Assembly: GCF_011421635.1 (NCBI RefSeq)
Contig: NZ_WTLI01000012.1
Location: 1 to 64,000, forward strand
DNA: 64,000 nucleotides
Direction of reading: 5' to 3'
Source: Paenibacillus turpanensis
GTDB taxonomy: Bacteria > Bacillota > Bacilli > Paenibacillales > YIM-B00363
The notes under the pieces were generated by a model. It was not told the DNA's origin. It made no database searches and saw only the letters and a program-made list of their open reading frames with translations. Position numbers and translations under genes: made by a program. Below, one piece after another: positions 7,741-17,546 of this stretch; the first letter of the stretch is position 1, and every line of letters begins with the position of its first letter.

Positions 7741-8748
7741 ATGAAAAAAATTTTATTTGTTTATGTAACGCTAGCGGCCTGCTTTCTTTTGTATTTTTTT
7801 CAATATCACTTTCGAGATCACAGTGACGATGCGTGGAGCCAACAGGGGCTGCGCGGAGAAATTGAAGAAAAGTATGTTATGGTCACGTTCCAGTCCGGGA
7901 TCGATTATTGGAAAAGCTGCCTGAAGGGCTTTGAGGATGCGGCCCAGGCGCTCAATGTGTCCATAGAATACCGGGGAGCGACGCAGTATGACGTGCATGA
8001 GCAGATTACGGTATTAGAGCAAATCATAGCGAAAAAACCGGCGGGCATTGCGATTTCAGCGATTAATCCCGGTGCCCTGACCGATACGATCGACAAGGCC
8101 GTTGAGGCAGGCATACCTGTCGTCCTGTTTGATTCCGGCGCACCCGAAAGCAATGCCTATTCTTTTCTGGCCACCGACAATTATAATGCGGGCGTGAAGG
8201 CCGCGCATGAAATGGCCTCTTTATTAGGAGGCAGCGGGAAGACGGCCGTCTTGACGCTTCCAAATCAGCAAAATCATCAGGAGCGGACACGAGGCTATCT
8301 CGACACCGTTCGGAAGCATTATCCCGAGCTTAAGGTAGTAGCCGTCAAGGATGGCAAAGGAGATTCGCTGCAGTCCAAGCTGACGGCTATCGAAATCGCA
8401 TCCGAGCATCCGGATGTAGACGGGATTTTTGCGACAGAAGCAAACGGCGGGGTAGGCGTAGGGGAAGCGGTGCAGCTGCTGCCTGCCGATGAGCGCTATA
8501 AAATTATTAGCTTCGATACGGATAAGGGGACGCTTGATTTAGTGAAAAACGGGGTGATTTCCGCGACACTCGCGCAGGGGACATGGAATATGGGGTATTG
8601 GTCGCTGCAGTTTTTGTTTCATTTGCATCACGGAATTTCGCAATCCGGCGGAGGCGGCTTTTCCGGCGATACGCCGCTGCCGAGGTACGTGGACACGGGA
8701 ATTACCGTGGTGACCAGAGCGAATGTCGAGCATTACTATGCCAAATAG
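7741..8748 (+). CDS. Membrane-anchored sugar-binding sensor protein (XylFII-like)
   Basis: A 335-residue periplasmic-binding fold (Peripla_BP_4) held at the membrane by one N-terminal helix (MKKILFVYVTLAACFLLYFF) with no lipobox. The start is the ATG at 7741 behind GGGGGAT; an upstream ATG overlaps the cre-like site. It is followed 15 bp later by a sensor kinase and then a YesN-type regulator. In Clostridium beijerinckii this gene order (XylFII-LytS-YesN) forms a three-protein sugar sensor in which the anchored binding protein hands ligand state to the kinase and the regulator activates a sugar ABC transporter. Here the ABC operon lies downstream, so I infer sensing rather than transport. Ligand unknown. 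Confidence 0.8.
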   Translation: MKKILFVYVTLAACFLLYFFQYHFRDHSDDAWSQQGLRGEIEEKYVMVTFQSGIDYWKSCLKGFEDAAQALNVSIEYRGATQYDVHEQITVLEQIIAKKPAGIAISAINPGALTDTIDKAVEAGIPVVLFDSGAPESNAYSFLATDNYNAGVKAAHEMASLLGGSGKTAVLTLPNQQNHQERTRGYLDTVRKHYPELKVVAVKDGKGDSLQSKLTAIEIASEHPDVDGIFATEANGGVGVGEAVQLLPADERYKIISFDTDKGTLDLVKNGVISATLAQGTWNMGYWSLQFLFHLHHGISQSGGGGFSGDTPLPRYVDTGITVVTRANVEHYYAK

Positions 8749-8763
8749 TGCGGCAGCAGGCGG

Positions 8764-10674
8764 GTGGACAAGATGAATGAACGAAGAAGGCTTGAAATGA
8801 ACAACCTGCCGATCCGGTTTAAGCTGATCATCCATTTTTTGCTGGTCAGCATTCTTCCGTCGATTGTGCTGGCGGTGTTTGTATCCTATACGGTGGATCG
8901 GATTATTGAAAAGCAGGTAAACGAACATACCCTTCAACTGATCGGGAAGGTAAATAAATCATTGGAGTTTTACGCAGGCAATATGCAAAACATTTCGTAC
9001 TTTATTAGCTTTAACCCGGAGGTGGAGCGGTTTTTGGCGGAAGAAAGCCTGCCTGAAGCAGCCGACCCGCAAGCGGACATGCCGAACCGCTATGAGCTGC
9101 GCCGGTTTTTGCAGGGCTTTACGACCTTATACCCTGAGGTGGCAGGCATTCTTGTGCTCAATGCTAACGGTGATTATGTTAGCAACGAGCTGTACGCAAG
9201 ATCGGCCAAAAAGCTGACCGATGAGGACTGGTATCGCGAAGCAGTAGAGAACAAGGGGATTTTCAAAATTTTAGGCCATCCGAACGGGAGAAATATTACC
9301 TCGCATGTGAACTACAAGGACGAGGAAGTCATTTCGGTCGTTCGGGCGATCGTAGAGCCGGAAACGCAGCGCGTGAAAGGGGTAGTGCTGATCGATCTGA
9401 AGCTTCGCGTCATCGCAGAAACCGCTAAGGATGTTCGGCTCGGCAAAACAGGCTTTTTGATGGTGCTGGATCAAGCGGGAGAGTTCATTTATACCCCGTC
9501 GCATTCGGTGGTAAGTAAAATATCGAGCGAGTGGTTTGCGGACGGAAGCTCAGGAACCTTTTCCAAACAGGTTGAAGGAAGAAAGCTGCAGTTCATTTAC
9601 CGCAAATCTCCATTTACGAATTGGACGACGGTAGGGGTATTTTCTACGGTGGAGTCGGTGCCTGAAGTGCGGGAAATCCGCTTCTACGTCGTCAGCTTTG
9701 TGTTTTTCGTCTGCATGATCGGAATTGCGGTTTCCTTCTACTTGTCGTACTCGATCTCGCGGCCGATCGGCCAGTTAATGTCGTTTATGAAAAAGGCGGA
9801 ATCCGGCGACCTGACCATCCGTTATATCGGCAAGCGCTTTGACGAAATCGGGCAGCTCGGGAGAAGTTTTAACAAAATGCTGGCGCAGATCAACAAGCTG
9901 CTGTTCCAGACCGAGCAGCAGGAACGGCAAAAGCGGGAGGCGGAGTTGAAGAGTCTGCAGGCGCATATTAAGCCGCATTTTTTATATAATACGCTGGATA
10001 CGATTCATTGGATGGCTCGGAAAAAGGGCGCTGATGACGTTGCAGAGGTGGTGGAAGCATTGTCCCGCCTATTCCGTCTGGGGCTCAGCCGAGGGCAGGA
10101 CCGCATTCCGATCATGGATGAAATCGAGCATATTCGCAGCTACCTGCAAATTCAAAAAACAAGATATAAAGATAAGCTGAATTATTCGCTCGCGGTTGAT
10201 CCGAAGGTGCAGGATTCGTTTGTTTTGAAGCTGGTGCTGCAGCCGGTTGTGGAAAATGCTATTTATCACGGAATCAAGGAGCGGCGCGGTCCGGGACATA
10301 TTGATATCGAGGCGTTTACCGAGGGGGACATATTGGTGCTTCGGGTGCAGGACGATGGAGCGGGGATGTCGGAGGAGAAGCTTGCAGGGCTGCGAGCATG
10401 CTTGGTCAAGGCCAGCGAGCCTCCGGAAAGGCTGAGGTATGGAGGAGGCTTTGCGGAAGGCTCGGGAGCTTTGGTTTCTTCGGGAGCTTCTGGAGATCCG
10501 CGATTGCCGGAAGCGGGGGGTGGCTACGGTCTCGGAAATGTACAGCAGCGGATTCAGCTTGTTCACGGGGAGGCGTATGGCTTGACCGTCGAAAGTGAGG
10601 CTGGAAAAGGCACCGTGGTCACCATCACACTTCCCTTATTAAAGGATATTCGGTATGCAAACGGAGAGCGTTGA
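8764..10674 (+). CDS. Sensor histidine kinase, YesM/LytS type
   Basis: 636 residues: N-terminal membrane helix (about 21-43), long extracellular sensor, second helix (about 305-325), HAMP, coiled coil, His_kinase domain with QAHIKPHFLYNTL (phospho-His at 405) and an HATPase with DDGAGM and GYGLGNV boxes. A Gly/Ser/Ala-rich stretch of about 45 residues is inserted between these two boxes, longer than usual. Starts at GTG 8764, ATG 8773 and ATG 8797 are all possible; 8797 has the best ribosome site (GAAGAAGG). It should phosphorylate the regulator 37 bp downstream in response to the anchored binding protein. Confidence 0.88.
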   Translation: MDKMNERRRLEMNNLPIRFKLIIHFLLVSILPSIVLAVFVSYTVDRIIEKQVNEHTLQLIGKVNKSLEFYAGNMQNISYFISFNPEVERFLAEESLPEAADPQADMPNRYELRRFLQGFTTLYPEVAGILVLNANGDYVSNELYARSAKKLTDEDWYREAVENKGIFKILGHPNGRNITSHVNYKDEEVISVVRAIVEPETQRVKGVVLIDLKLRVIAETAKDVRLGKTGFLMVLDQAGEFIYTPSHSVVSKISSEWFADGSSGTFSKQVEGRKLQFIYRKSPFTNWTTVGVFSTVESVPEVREIRFYVVSFVFFVCMIGIAVSFYLSYSISRPIGQLMSFMKKAESGDLTIRYIGKRFDEIGQLGRSFNKMLAQINKLLFQTEQQERQKREAELKSLQAHIKPHFLYNTLDTIHWMARKKGADDVAEVVEALSRLFRLGLSRGQDRIPIMDEIEHIRSYLQIQKTRYKDKLNYSLAVDPKVQDSFVLKLVLQPVVENAIYHGIKERRGPGHIDIEAFTEGDILVLRVQDDGAGMSEEKLAGLRACLVKASEPPERLRYGGGFAEGSGALVSSGASGDPRLPEAGGGYGLGNVQQRIQLVHGEAYGLTVESEAGKGTVVTITLPLLKDIRYANGER

Positions 10675-10726
10675 GACACAGTTGAGCTTTTAAAAAGAGA
10701 ACTTTGGGACTATGGGAGAGGATATG

Positions 10727-11962
10727 ATGTCTATGCGATGGAAGGTGTTGATTGCCGATGATGAGCCAATCATTCGGGAAGGCATACGCGATGCAGTCGA
10801 CTGGGATGCCCTTCAGATGGAGGTTGTCGCCGAAGCGGAGGATGGGGAAGAAGCGCTGGAGCTTGCGGTCCGGCATGGCGTCCATGTCCTGCTGGTCGAT
10901 TTGAACATGCCGATCATGAACGGGATGACATTGATCAAGCATGTGCGCGAGCAAAATGACCAATGCCGCATTGTCATCATCACGGGGCATGATGAGTTTG
11001 CTTATGCGCAGGAGGCGATTCGGCTGCATGTGGACGATTATATTTTGAAGCCGGCGAACCCTGCCCAGCTGCAGCAGGTGCTTGGGCAAATCCGCAGGCA
11101 GCTGGAGGAGACGATAAGCCAGGAGCAGCACGCGGCGCTGGCCTCCAAGCAGCTGTCGAAGAATATTCCGCTGCTGCGGGAAAGGTTTTGCTTGGAGTGG
11201 CTGGAGGGGGCACTGCAAGCGGAGGAAATCGCTGAGCAGCAGCGGTTTTTGCAGCTCCCTTCCGGCGCTCCGTCCGGCATTGCGGTCATTCGCTGGCCGG
11301 AGGCAAGGGCGGTGCAGCCGCTATATAGCGAGAAGGACCGGGAGCTGCTGCTGTACGCGATTGAAAATATCGTATCGGAGCTGCTTGCGGGTCAGACGAG
11401 TATTATAGTGCGGGACGCCCATCAGCTGGTTGTAGTTATCCTTTGGTCGGAGGTGGCGGAGGAAGTATGGGAGAAGCTGGAGCAGGCGGTTCAAGCCTTC
11501 CTCAAGCTTACCGTATTTGTCGGGTTTGAGCGGCTCGCGGGAGAGCGGGATAAGCTTGCGGATGCGTACTGCTCTTGTAAGGCGTCGGTCTACAAGGAGA
11601 CGCCCTTGTCACCTATGGTTCGCCGGGCCCGGCAGCTGCTGCAGGAAAAATACGCGGACCGCGGGCTAACGCTTGAGTCGCTCGCCGAGGCGCTTCAGGT
11701 ATCGCCGGTCTATTTAAGCCGGACGATGAAGCAGGAGCTTGGCGTGAGCTTTGTCGCTTTGCTGACGCAGCTGCGCATCCGCAAAGCGATCCAGCTTTTG
11801 AACGCCACGGAGCTGCCGATCGTGGAGATTGCGGCGCGTGTCGGTTATGACACGCAGCATTATTTCAGCACCGCCTTCAAGAAGGCGGTGGGGGTTTCGC
11901 CAGCGCAATACCGCAAGGGCGCGGCCTTTGCTGGCGGAAGCGGGTTGGATCGAGAGGGCTGA
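10727..11962 (+). CDS. Response regulator with AraC-type DNA-binding domain (YesN family)
   Basis: N-terminal receiver with IADDE acidic pair and phospho-Asp in LLVDLNMP (Asp58 from this start), a middle linker, and a C-terminal AraC/XylS domain with both HTH helices (LTLESLAEALQVSPVYLSR and PIVEIAARVGYDTQHYFS). The ATG at 10727 has GGGAGAGG five bases upstream; ATG 10712 is the longer alternative. It is the last gene of the sensor operon and probably activates the ChvE-GguAB operon, whose promoter has a good -10 but no -35. Confidence 0.87.
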   Translation: MSMRWKVLIADDEPIIREGIRDAVDWDALQMEVVAEAEDGEEALELAVRHGVHVLLVDLNMPIMNGMTLIKHVREQNDQCRIVIITGHDEFAYAQEAIRLHVDDYILKPANPAQLQQVLGQIRRQLEETISQEQHAALASKQLSKNIPLLRERFCLEWLEGALQAEEIAEQQRFLQLPSGAPSGIAVIRWPEARAVQPLYSEKDRELLLYAIENIVSELLAGQTSIIVRDAHQLVVVILWSEVAEEVWEKLEQAVQAFLKLTVFVGFERLAGERDKLADAYCSCKASVYKETPLSPMVRRARQLLQEKYADRGLTLESLAEALQVSPVYLSRTMKQELGVSFVALLTQLRIRKAIQLLNATELPIVEIAARVGYDTQHYFSTAFKKAVGVSPAQYRKGAAFAGGSGLDREG

Positions 11963-11972
11963 GAGCGAGCCC

Positions 11973-12100
11973 TCACCCAAGCAGGCCGGCTGAGCCCATC
12001 ACCCAAGCAGGCCGGCCGGGCCCGTCACGCATACAGGCCGGCTGTGACCGTCACGCATACAGGCCGGCCGAGCCGTCACGCATACAGGCCGGTCGAGCCG
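11973..12100. repeat. Five tandem 25-26-bp GC-rich units
   Basis: Units begin at 11973, 11999, 12025, 12051 and 12076 with TCACCCAAGCAGGCCGGC or TCACGCATACAGGCCGGC. The AAGCAG and CATAC cores recall the array at 1891-2279, which also precedes a four-palindrome module. Confidence 0.9.
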
Positions 12101-12160
12101 CCTCAACCGGAGGGTCGATCTTGTTATGGCGGGGCCCTCAAACAGGGGGGGCGGCCCGAT

Positions 12161-12346
12161 TAATCACAATTATTTGTATTATTTTCTCAGGAGGGTGATT
12201 TTCTAGCCGAATAATCACAAAAATTTGTATTATTTACGCTGCGGAAGAGAGAATCGGGCTGATACAGACCTATTAATCACAATTATTTGTATTAATAACC
12301 GCGTCAAGGGGGCGGGTGATCAAAATAATACAAATAATTGTGATTA
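12161..12346. repeat. Module of four 21-bp palindromes (cluster 2)
   Basis: Copies at 12161-12181, 12212-12232, 12274-12294 and, in inverse orientation, 12326-12346. Spacing is 51, 62 and 52 bp, almost that of cluster 1 (52, 61, 51). The first spacer also shares TTTTCTCA and AGCCGAA with cluster 1; the other spacers differ. Confidence 0.95.
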
Positions 12347-12436
12347 TTTCTGTGTGGTAGCGAGGGTTGGCGACCGAGCGAGCAATCTATCGAGCAGGCG
12401 GCCGTGCTTCCGACCATAATTTGTCATATCTCTAGA

Positions 12437-13172
12437 GCACAGTAAGCCCATGGCCCCCCACTAACCCACCAACCGAAGCTAGCCCCTAGGTACCAGCACC
12501 GACCCAGCACTTGAACAAACTATGATATTTCCCGATTTTCCCCGTATACGCCACCCCTAAGTTACTTCAAACCATCTTCCAACCCCAGTACCCGCCTCCG
12601 AAACCGATGATAGGCACAGTAACCCCGTGGCCCCCCGCTAACCCACCAACCGAAGCTAGCCCCTAGGTACCAGCACCGACCCAGCACTTGAACAAATTAT
12701 GATTTTGCTCGATTTCCCCATATACGAACACCCTAAGCTACTTCAAACCACCTTCCAACCCCAGCACCCGCCTCCGAAACGATGATTGGCAAAGAAATCC
12801 CGTGGCCCCGCTAAACCACCAAACGAATCCAGCCCCTAGGTGCCCCCCGCTAACCCTTCAACCGAAGCCGAGCACAGGTACCAGCACCGACCCAGCACTT
12901 GAACAAATTATGATATTGCTCGATTTTCCCCGTATACGCCCCCTCTAAGTTACTTCAACCCATCTTCTAACCCCAGCACCCGCTCCGAAACCAATGATAG
13001 GCTTCGTAAATCCCGCCCCCTGCTAACCCACCAATCGAATCCAGCCCCTCCGTACCAGTACCGACCCAGCACTTGAACAAATTATGATCTTTCTCGATTT
13101 CCCCGTATACGCCACCCCTTAGTTACTTCAAACCATCTTCCGAACCCTAGCATCCGCCCCCGAAACGAATGA
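12437..13172. repeat. Four tandem long repeats of about 175 bp
   Basis: Units start at 12437, 12614, 12789 and 13001, each with GCTAACCCACCAACCGAA, CCTAGGTACCAGCACCGACC, CAGCACTTGAACAAATTATG, CCCCGTATACGCC and GTTACTTCAAACCATCTTCC. Unit 3 is 212 bp because of an internal duplication. A truncated fifth begins near 13172. No reading frame survives across units. A 12-bp direct repeat (aatgcttgcacc) follows at 13204-13232. The rest of 13233-13390 holds nothing I can identify. Confidence 0.92.
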
Positions 13173-13390
13173 GCACAATCATTCCCGCGGCCCCCACTCC
13201 CCGAATGCTTGCACCAATGCTTGCACCAATGCTCCAATCATCCTAGCCAAGAATCCCCCGATCGCGAGACCGCAATCCCAGTACGATCGCCCAGTACCAC
13301 ATCGCCCCCCAAGAGCCCCCTCACCAAGAAGGTTAAAAATTTATAAATTTTGTTCCCTTTTTTAAAAAGACGCCTCCTCAGCCCCTCCGC

Positions 13391-13427
13391 TATACTAAAT
13401 CTGCACCAAGGAAATAAAACGCTTACA
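13391..13427 (+). promoter_or_regulatory. Promoter and cre-like site of the ChvE-GguAB operon
   Basis: TATACT at 13391-13396 is a strong -10 without a -35 at 16-18 bp, as expected of an activator-dependent promoter. ATAAAACGCTTACA at 13414-13427 matches 12 of 14 cre positions just downstream of the expected start. Confidence 0.5.
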
Positions 13428-13510
13428 AATCTAAATGGTGAACAACTCAACGCCAAATGAAACGCCAAATGTAACACCCAAAGAAAAGCCAATACGAGAG
13501 GGGTAAAAAA

Positions 13511-14590
13511 ATGAGAAAAACAGCAGCACTCACATTGATGCTCGCACTGTTGGTCGCGCTTGTCGCGGCTTGCGGCGGCGGGTCGGGCAGCGGCGGCAAA
13601 AATGGCAAGGTCGGCATCTCCATGCCGACGAAATCGTCGGAGCGCTGGGTGAACGACGGAGCAAACATGGTTAAAGAATTCGAAGCGCTCGGTTACGGAA
13701 CAGATCTGCAGTATGCAGAGGACGTAGTGGAGAACCAAGTGTCTCAAATCGAGAACATGATTACCAAAGGCGTGAACGTGCTGGTCATTGCGCCGATTGA
13801 CGGCGAAGCGCTGACCAACGTGCTCGACAAAGCGAAAAAAGCGAAAATCCCGGTCATTTCCTATGACCGTCTAATCAAGAAAAGCGATCATGTAAGCTAT
13901 TACGCCACATTCGATAACTTTAAAGTCGGCGTACTGCAGGGCTCTTACATCGAAGAGAAGCTTGGCCTGAAGGAAGGCAAAGGCCCGTTCAACATCGAGC
14001 TGTTCGCTGGATCGCCTGACGACAACAACGCGTACTTCTTCTTTGACGGCGCCATGTCCGTGCTGAAGCCGTACATCGATTCCAAAAAGCTGGTGGTCCG
14101 CAGCGGACAAACGAACTTCGACCAAGCGGCAACGCTTCGTTGGGACGGCGCAGCAGCGCAGGCAAGGATGGATAACCTGCTGAGCGCAAAGTACACCGCT
14201 GAAAAGATTGATGCCGTCCTTTCCCCATACGATGGCATCAGCATCGGGATCCTTTCTTCCCTTAAAGGCGTAGGCTACGGCTCGGCCTCCAAGCCGATGC
14301 CGGTCGTAACGGGCCAGGACGCGGAGCTTGCCTCCATTAAGTCGATCATTGCCGGGGAGCAAACCCAGACCGTGTTTAAGGATACCCGCGAGCTTGCGAA
14401 AAAAGCGGTAGCCATGGCTGACAGCGTGCTGAAAGGCAAGGAAGTTGAAGTCAACGATACCAAAACCTACGACAACGGGGTGAAGGTGGTTCCTTCTTAT
14501 CTGCTCGAGCCGGTATCTGTAGACGTCAAAAACTACGAGAAGGTGCTGGTCGAGAGCGGTTACTACACGAAGGATCAGCTGGCAAAATAA
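13511..14590 (+). CDS. chvE: ChvE-type multiple sugar-binding lipoprotein
   Basis: Extracellular solute receptor of a monosaccharide ABC importer. 359 residues with lipobox LVAAC (Cys21), so it is lipid-anchored, as expected in a Gram-positive. The mature protein tracks Agrobacterium ChvE closely by eye: [82 protein letters not shown]. ChvE binds galactose, glucose, arabinose, xylose and some acidic sugars, a range that fits pectin breakdown. Start behind GAGAGGGG. First gene of chvE-gguA-gguB. Confidence 0.9.
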   Translation: MRKTAALTLMLALLVALVAACGGGSGSGGKNGKVGISMPTKSSERWVNDGANMVKEFEALGYGTDLQYAEDVVENQVSQIENMITKGVNVLVIAPIDGEALTNVLDKAKKAKIPVISYDRLIKKSDHVSYYATFDNFKVGVLQGSYIEEKLGLKEGKGPFNIELFAGSPDDNNAYFFFDGAMSVLKPYIDSKKLVVRSGQTNFDQAATLRWDGAAAQARMDNLLSAKYTAEKIDAVLSPYDGISIGILSSLKGVGYGSASKPMPVVTGQDAELASIKSIIAGEQTQTVFKDTRELAKKAVAMADSVLKGKEVEVNDTKTYDNGVKVVPSYLLEPVSVDVKNYEKVLVESGYYTKDQLAK

Positions 14591-14604
14591 AACGAACATA
14601 GCAG

Positions 14605-14650
14605 GACGCAGCGGCGGCGCCGGCAGTGCGACGGCCGCCGCTGCGTCTTT
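14605..14650 (+). terminator. Intercistronic hairpin between chvE and gguA
   Basis: A perfect, GC-rich 14-bp stem (14605-14618 with 14634-14647, gacgcagcggcggc and its complement) followed by only three T. Such hairpins usually protect or partly terminate the binding-protein transcript so that it outnumbers the ATPase and permease. Confidence 0.75.
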
Positions 14651-14676
14651 GTATTCCATAAAGAGGCGGTGACCCT

Positions 14677-16233
14677 ATGGCTGAAACTGAACCTTTGCTG
14701 GAGATGAGGGGAATTACAAAGACCTTTCCGGGCGTCAAGGCGCTGGAAAATGTCAATCTCAAAGTGACCCAAGGCGAAATCCATGCCTTAATGGGGGAGA
14801 ACGGAGCGGGCAAATCGACCCTTATGAAGGTGCTTAGCGGCGTCTATCCGCACGGTACATATGAGGGCGAAATCCGCTTTGAGGGCCAAGTATGCGAATT
14901 CAAGGATATTAAACAGAGCGAAGAGCTCGGTATCGTAATTATTCACCAGGAGCTGGCGCTGATCCCGTATTTATCGATCGCCGAAAACATTTTCCTCGGC
15001 AACGAACGGGCACGCAGCGGCGTGATCAATTGGAATGAAACGATCAGCAGGACGAAGGAGCTGCTGCGTAAGGTCGGACTGACCGAGCAGCCCAACACGC
15101 TGATCACCAGTCTCGGTGTAGGCAAGCAGCAGCTGGTCGAAATTGCCAAGGCACTGTCCAAACGGGTGAAGCTGCTCATTCTCGATGAGCCGACGGCAGC
15201 CCTCAATGAAGAGGACAGCGAGAATTTATTAAGGCTGCTGGTGGAGTTCAAGAAGCAGGGCATCTCCTCGATCCTCATTTCCCATAAGCTGAACGAAATT
15301 TCCAAAGTAGCCGATTCGATCACGATTCTGCGCGATGGGAAAACAATCGAAACCCTGCATACAGATCAGGATCCCATCACCGAGGATCGGATTATTAAAG
15401 GGATGGTTGGCCGCGATTTAACGCAGCGGTACCCGCCAAGAACACCTAAGATTGGTCAGACGCTGCTTGAGGTGCGGAATTGGACCGTGCATCATCCCGA
15501 GCAGAAAGACCGCAAGGTGATCAACAATGTAAGCTTCCACATTCGCAAAGGAGAGGTTGTCGGCATTGCCGGACTGATGGGTTCGGGGCGCACGGAGCTT
15601 GCGATGAGCATTTTCGGTAAATCGTACGGTCAAAGCATCAGCGGCCAGCTCATGAAGGATGGCAAGGAGCTGCGCTTAAACAGCATATCCGACGCTATCG
15701 AAAACGGGATCGCCTACGTAACCGAGGACCGTAAACACTACGGGCTCATCCTGATGGACGATATTAAGCGCAATATTTCACTGGCCAGCTTAAGCAAGCT
15801 TTCAAGACGCGGCGTCGTCAATGACAACCAGGAAATCGTGGAGGCAGAAAGCTTCCGTAAAAAAATGAACATCAAGACCCCAAGCATTTTACAAAAGACG
15901 GGCAACCTCAGCGGAGGCAATCAGCAGAAGGTCGTGCTCAGCAAATGGATTTTGTCCGGGCCGGATGTGCTGATTTTGGATGAACCGACGCGCGGCATTG
16001 ATGTCGGCGCAAAGTACGAGATTTACAGCATCATTAACCAGCTTGCGAACGAGGGAAAAGGAATTTTAATCATTTCCTCGGAGCTTCCGGAAATTCTCGG
16101 GATGTGCGACCGCATTTACATTATGAACGAGGGCGAGCTGACCGGGGAGCTGAGCCGGGAGGAAGCTTCACAGGAAAAAATCGCGAAATACATGACGGGA
16201 GCAAAGGGGGCCGCACATGGGCACGGTCGTTAA
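14677..16233 (+). CDS. gguA: Sugar ABC transporter ATP-binding protein, two-domain (GguA/MmsA)
   Basis: 518 residues with two fused nucleotide-binding domains. Domain 1 has Walker [10 protein letters not shown] (40-48) and Walker [12 protein letters not shown] but a degraded signature (SLGVGKQQ). Domain 2 has a degraded Walker A (GLMGSGRTE), an intact signature (NLSGGNQQ) and Walker [13 protein letters not shown]. This asymmetric arrangement is typical of RbsA/XylG/GguA. It energises uptake through the next gene, whose start overlaps its end by 17 bp. Confidence 0.92.
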   Translation: MAETEPLLEMRGITKTFPGVKALENVNLKVTQGEIHALMGENGAGKSTLMKVLSGVYPHGTYEGEIRFEGQVCEFKDIKQSEELGIVIIHQELALIPYLSIAENIFLGNERARSGVINWNETISRTKELLRKVGLTEQPNTLITSLGVGKQQLVEIAKALSKRVKLLILDEPTAALNEEDSENLLRLLVEFKKQGISSILISHKLNEISKVADSITILRDGKTIETLHTDQDPITEDRIIKGMVGRDLTQRYPPRTPKIGQTLLEVRNWTVHHPEQKDRKVINNVSFHIRKGEVVGIAGLMGSGRTELAMSIFGKSYGQSISGQLMKDGKELRLNSISDAIENGIAYVTEDRKHYGLILMDDIKRNISLASLSKLSRRGVVNDNQEIVEAESFRKKMNIKTPSILQKTGNLSGGNQQKVVLSKWILSGPDVLILDEPTRGIDVGAKYEIYSIINQLANEGKGILIISSELPEILGMCDRIYIMNEGELTGELSREEASQEKIAKYMTGAKGAAHGHGR

Positions 16234-17374
16234 TCTGTTTAAAAGCAACATCCGCCAGTACGGCATGATCGTTGCATTAGTACTCATCGTTCTTTTATTC
16301 CAGTTTTTAACCGAAGGCATCCTGCTGAAGCCGCTGAACTTAACCAATTTGATTTTGCAAAATAGCTATATTCTTATTCTGGCAATCGGCATGGTTTTAG
16401 TTATTATTACCGGGCATATCGACTTGTCGGTCGGTTCGGTTGCCGCGTTTGTCGGCGCCGTTGCCGCAATAATGATTGTGCAGTGGCAGCTGCCTTGGTT
16501 TGCAGCGGTCATTTTGGCCCTGCTTCTCGGTGCTTTGATCGGTGCATGGCAGGGGTACTGGGTTGCTTATGTAAAAATTCCTTCTTTCATCGTGACCTTG
16601 GCCGGGATGCTGCTGTTTCGGGGCTTGACCATGGTCGTGCTGGAAGGGCAGTCGATCGCTCCGTTTCCGGAAGGCTTCCAGAGCATGGCTTCGGGCTTCA
16701 TTCCTAACATTGGCAGCTCCGAATTTCATGTGGCCTCACTGCTGATCGGAGCGGTGCTGTCGGCGTTGTTTATTTTTAACGAGCTGAGAACACGCCGGAC
16801 ACAGCTTTCTTACGGCTTCGAGGTGCTTCCTCAAGGCTTGCTGTGGATAAAAATGGTGGCTATTACCGTTGTCATTATGTTATTCACGTACGTGCTGGCT
16901 TCGTATGAAGGGATCCCAAACATTTTGGTCATGCTGTTTTTCCTTGTCCTACTGTACTCCTTTGTAACGAACCGTACCGTAGCGGGTCGCCACGTTTATG
17001 CGATTGGCGGCAATGAGAAAGCGGCACGATTGTCCGGGGTGAAAACGCCGCGCGTGACCTTTTGGGTGTTCGTGAACATGGGCGTGCTAGCGGCATTGTC
17101 CGGGCTTGTGTTTGCGGCTCGTCTGAATGCGGCGACACCGAAGGCCGGCGTGAACTTCGAGCTGGACGCAATTGCGGCCTGCTTTATTGGCGGAGCTTCC
17201 GCTTCCGGCGGGATCGGGACCGTCGTTGGGGCAATCATCGGCGGTCTGGTTATGGGCGTCATGAACAACGGGATGTCGCTCATTGGCCTTGGCATTGACT
17301 GGCAGCAGGGGATCAAGGGCTTAGTGCTCCTGCTTGCGGTCGGGTTTGACATTTATAATAAGAACAAGTCGTAA
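16217..17374 (+). CDS. gguB: Sugar ABC transporter permease (GguB/MmsB)
   Basis: 385-residue, highly hydrophobic permease of the RbsC/XylH type with about ten helices. The family motifs [32 protein letters not shown] and [15 protein letters not shown] are present. Length and sequence are closer to GguB than to RbsC (about 320), having the long central loop ([14 protein letters not shown]). Translationally coupled to gguA. Ends the operon before a terminator. Confidence 0.92.
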   Translation: MGTVVNLFKSNIRQYGMIVALVLIVLLFQFLTEGILLKPLNLTNLILQNSYILILAIGMVLVIITGHIDLSVGSVAAFVGAVAAIMIVQWQLPWFAAVILALLLGALIGAWQGYWVAYVKIPSFIVTLAGMLLFRGLTMVVLEGQSIAPFPEGFQSMASGFIPNIGSSEFHVASLLIGAVLSALFIFNELRTRRTQLSYGFEVLPQGLLWIKMVAITVVIMLFTYVLASYEGIPNILVMLFFLVLLYSFVTNRTVAGRHVYAIGGNEKAARLSGVKTPRVTFWVFVNMGVLAALSGLVFAARLNAATPKAGVNFELDAIAACFIGGASASGGIGTVVGAIIGGLVMGVMNNGMSLIGLGIDWQQGIKGLVLLLAVGFDIYNKNKS

Positions 17375-17476
17375 AGGCTGAAGTTAAATTCCAATTCATG
17401 AGGGTGTTTGGATTCCAGAAATACTGGAGGTTTATGGTATAACGATTCATTAAGGAAAGCTCTGAAGTGAAAAAAG

Positions 17477-17521
17477 GCGGTAGTCCGAGACTGGGAAAAG
17501 GTCATGGACTGCCGCTATTTT
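17477..17521 (+). terminator. Terminator of the chvE-gguAB operon
   Basis: A 10-bp stem (gcggtagtcc with ggactgccgc, one G-U) from 17477 to 17515 and a following TATTTT. Confidence 0.75.
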
Positions 17522-17546
17522 CATGGGTACACCAGAGGTTGTTTCA

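Noticed and set aside
12437-13172. Protein-coding tandem repeat
   Set aside because: Unit lengths (177, 175, 212, 172) do not keep frame and all six frames carry stops.
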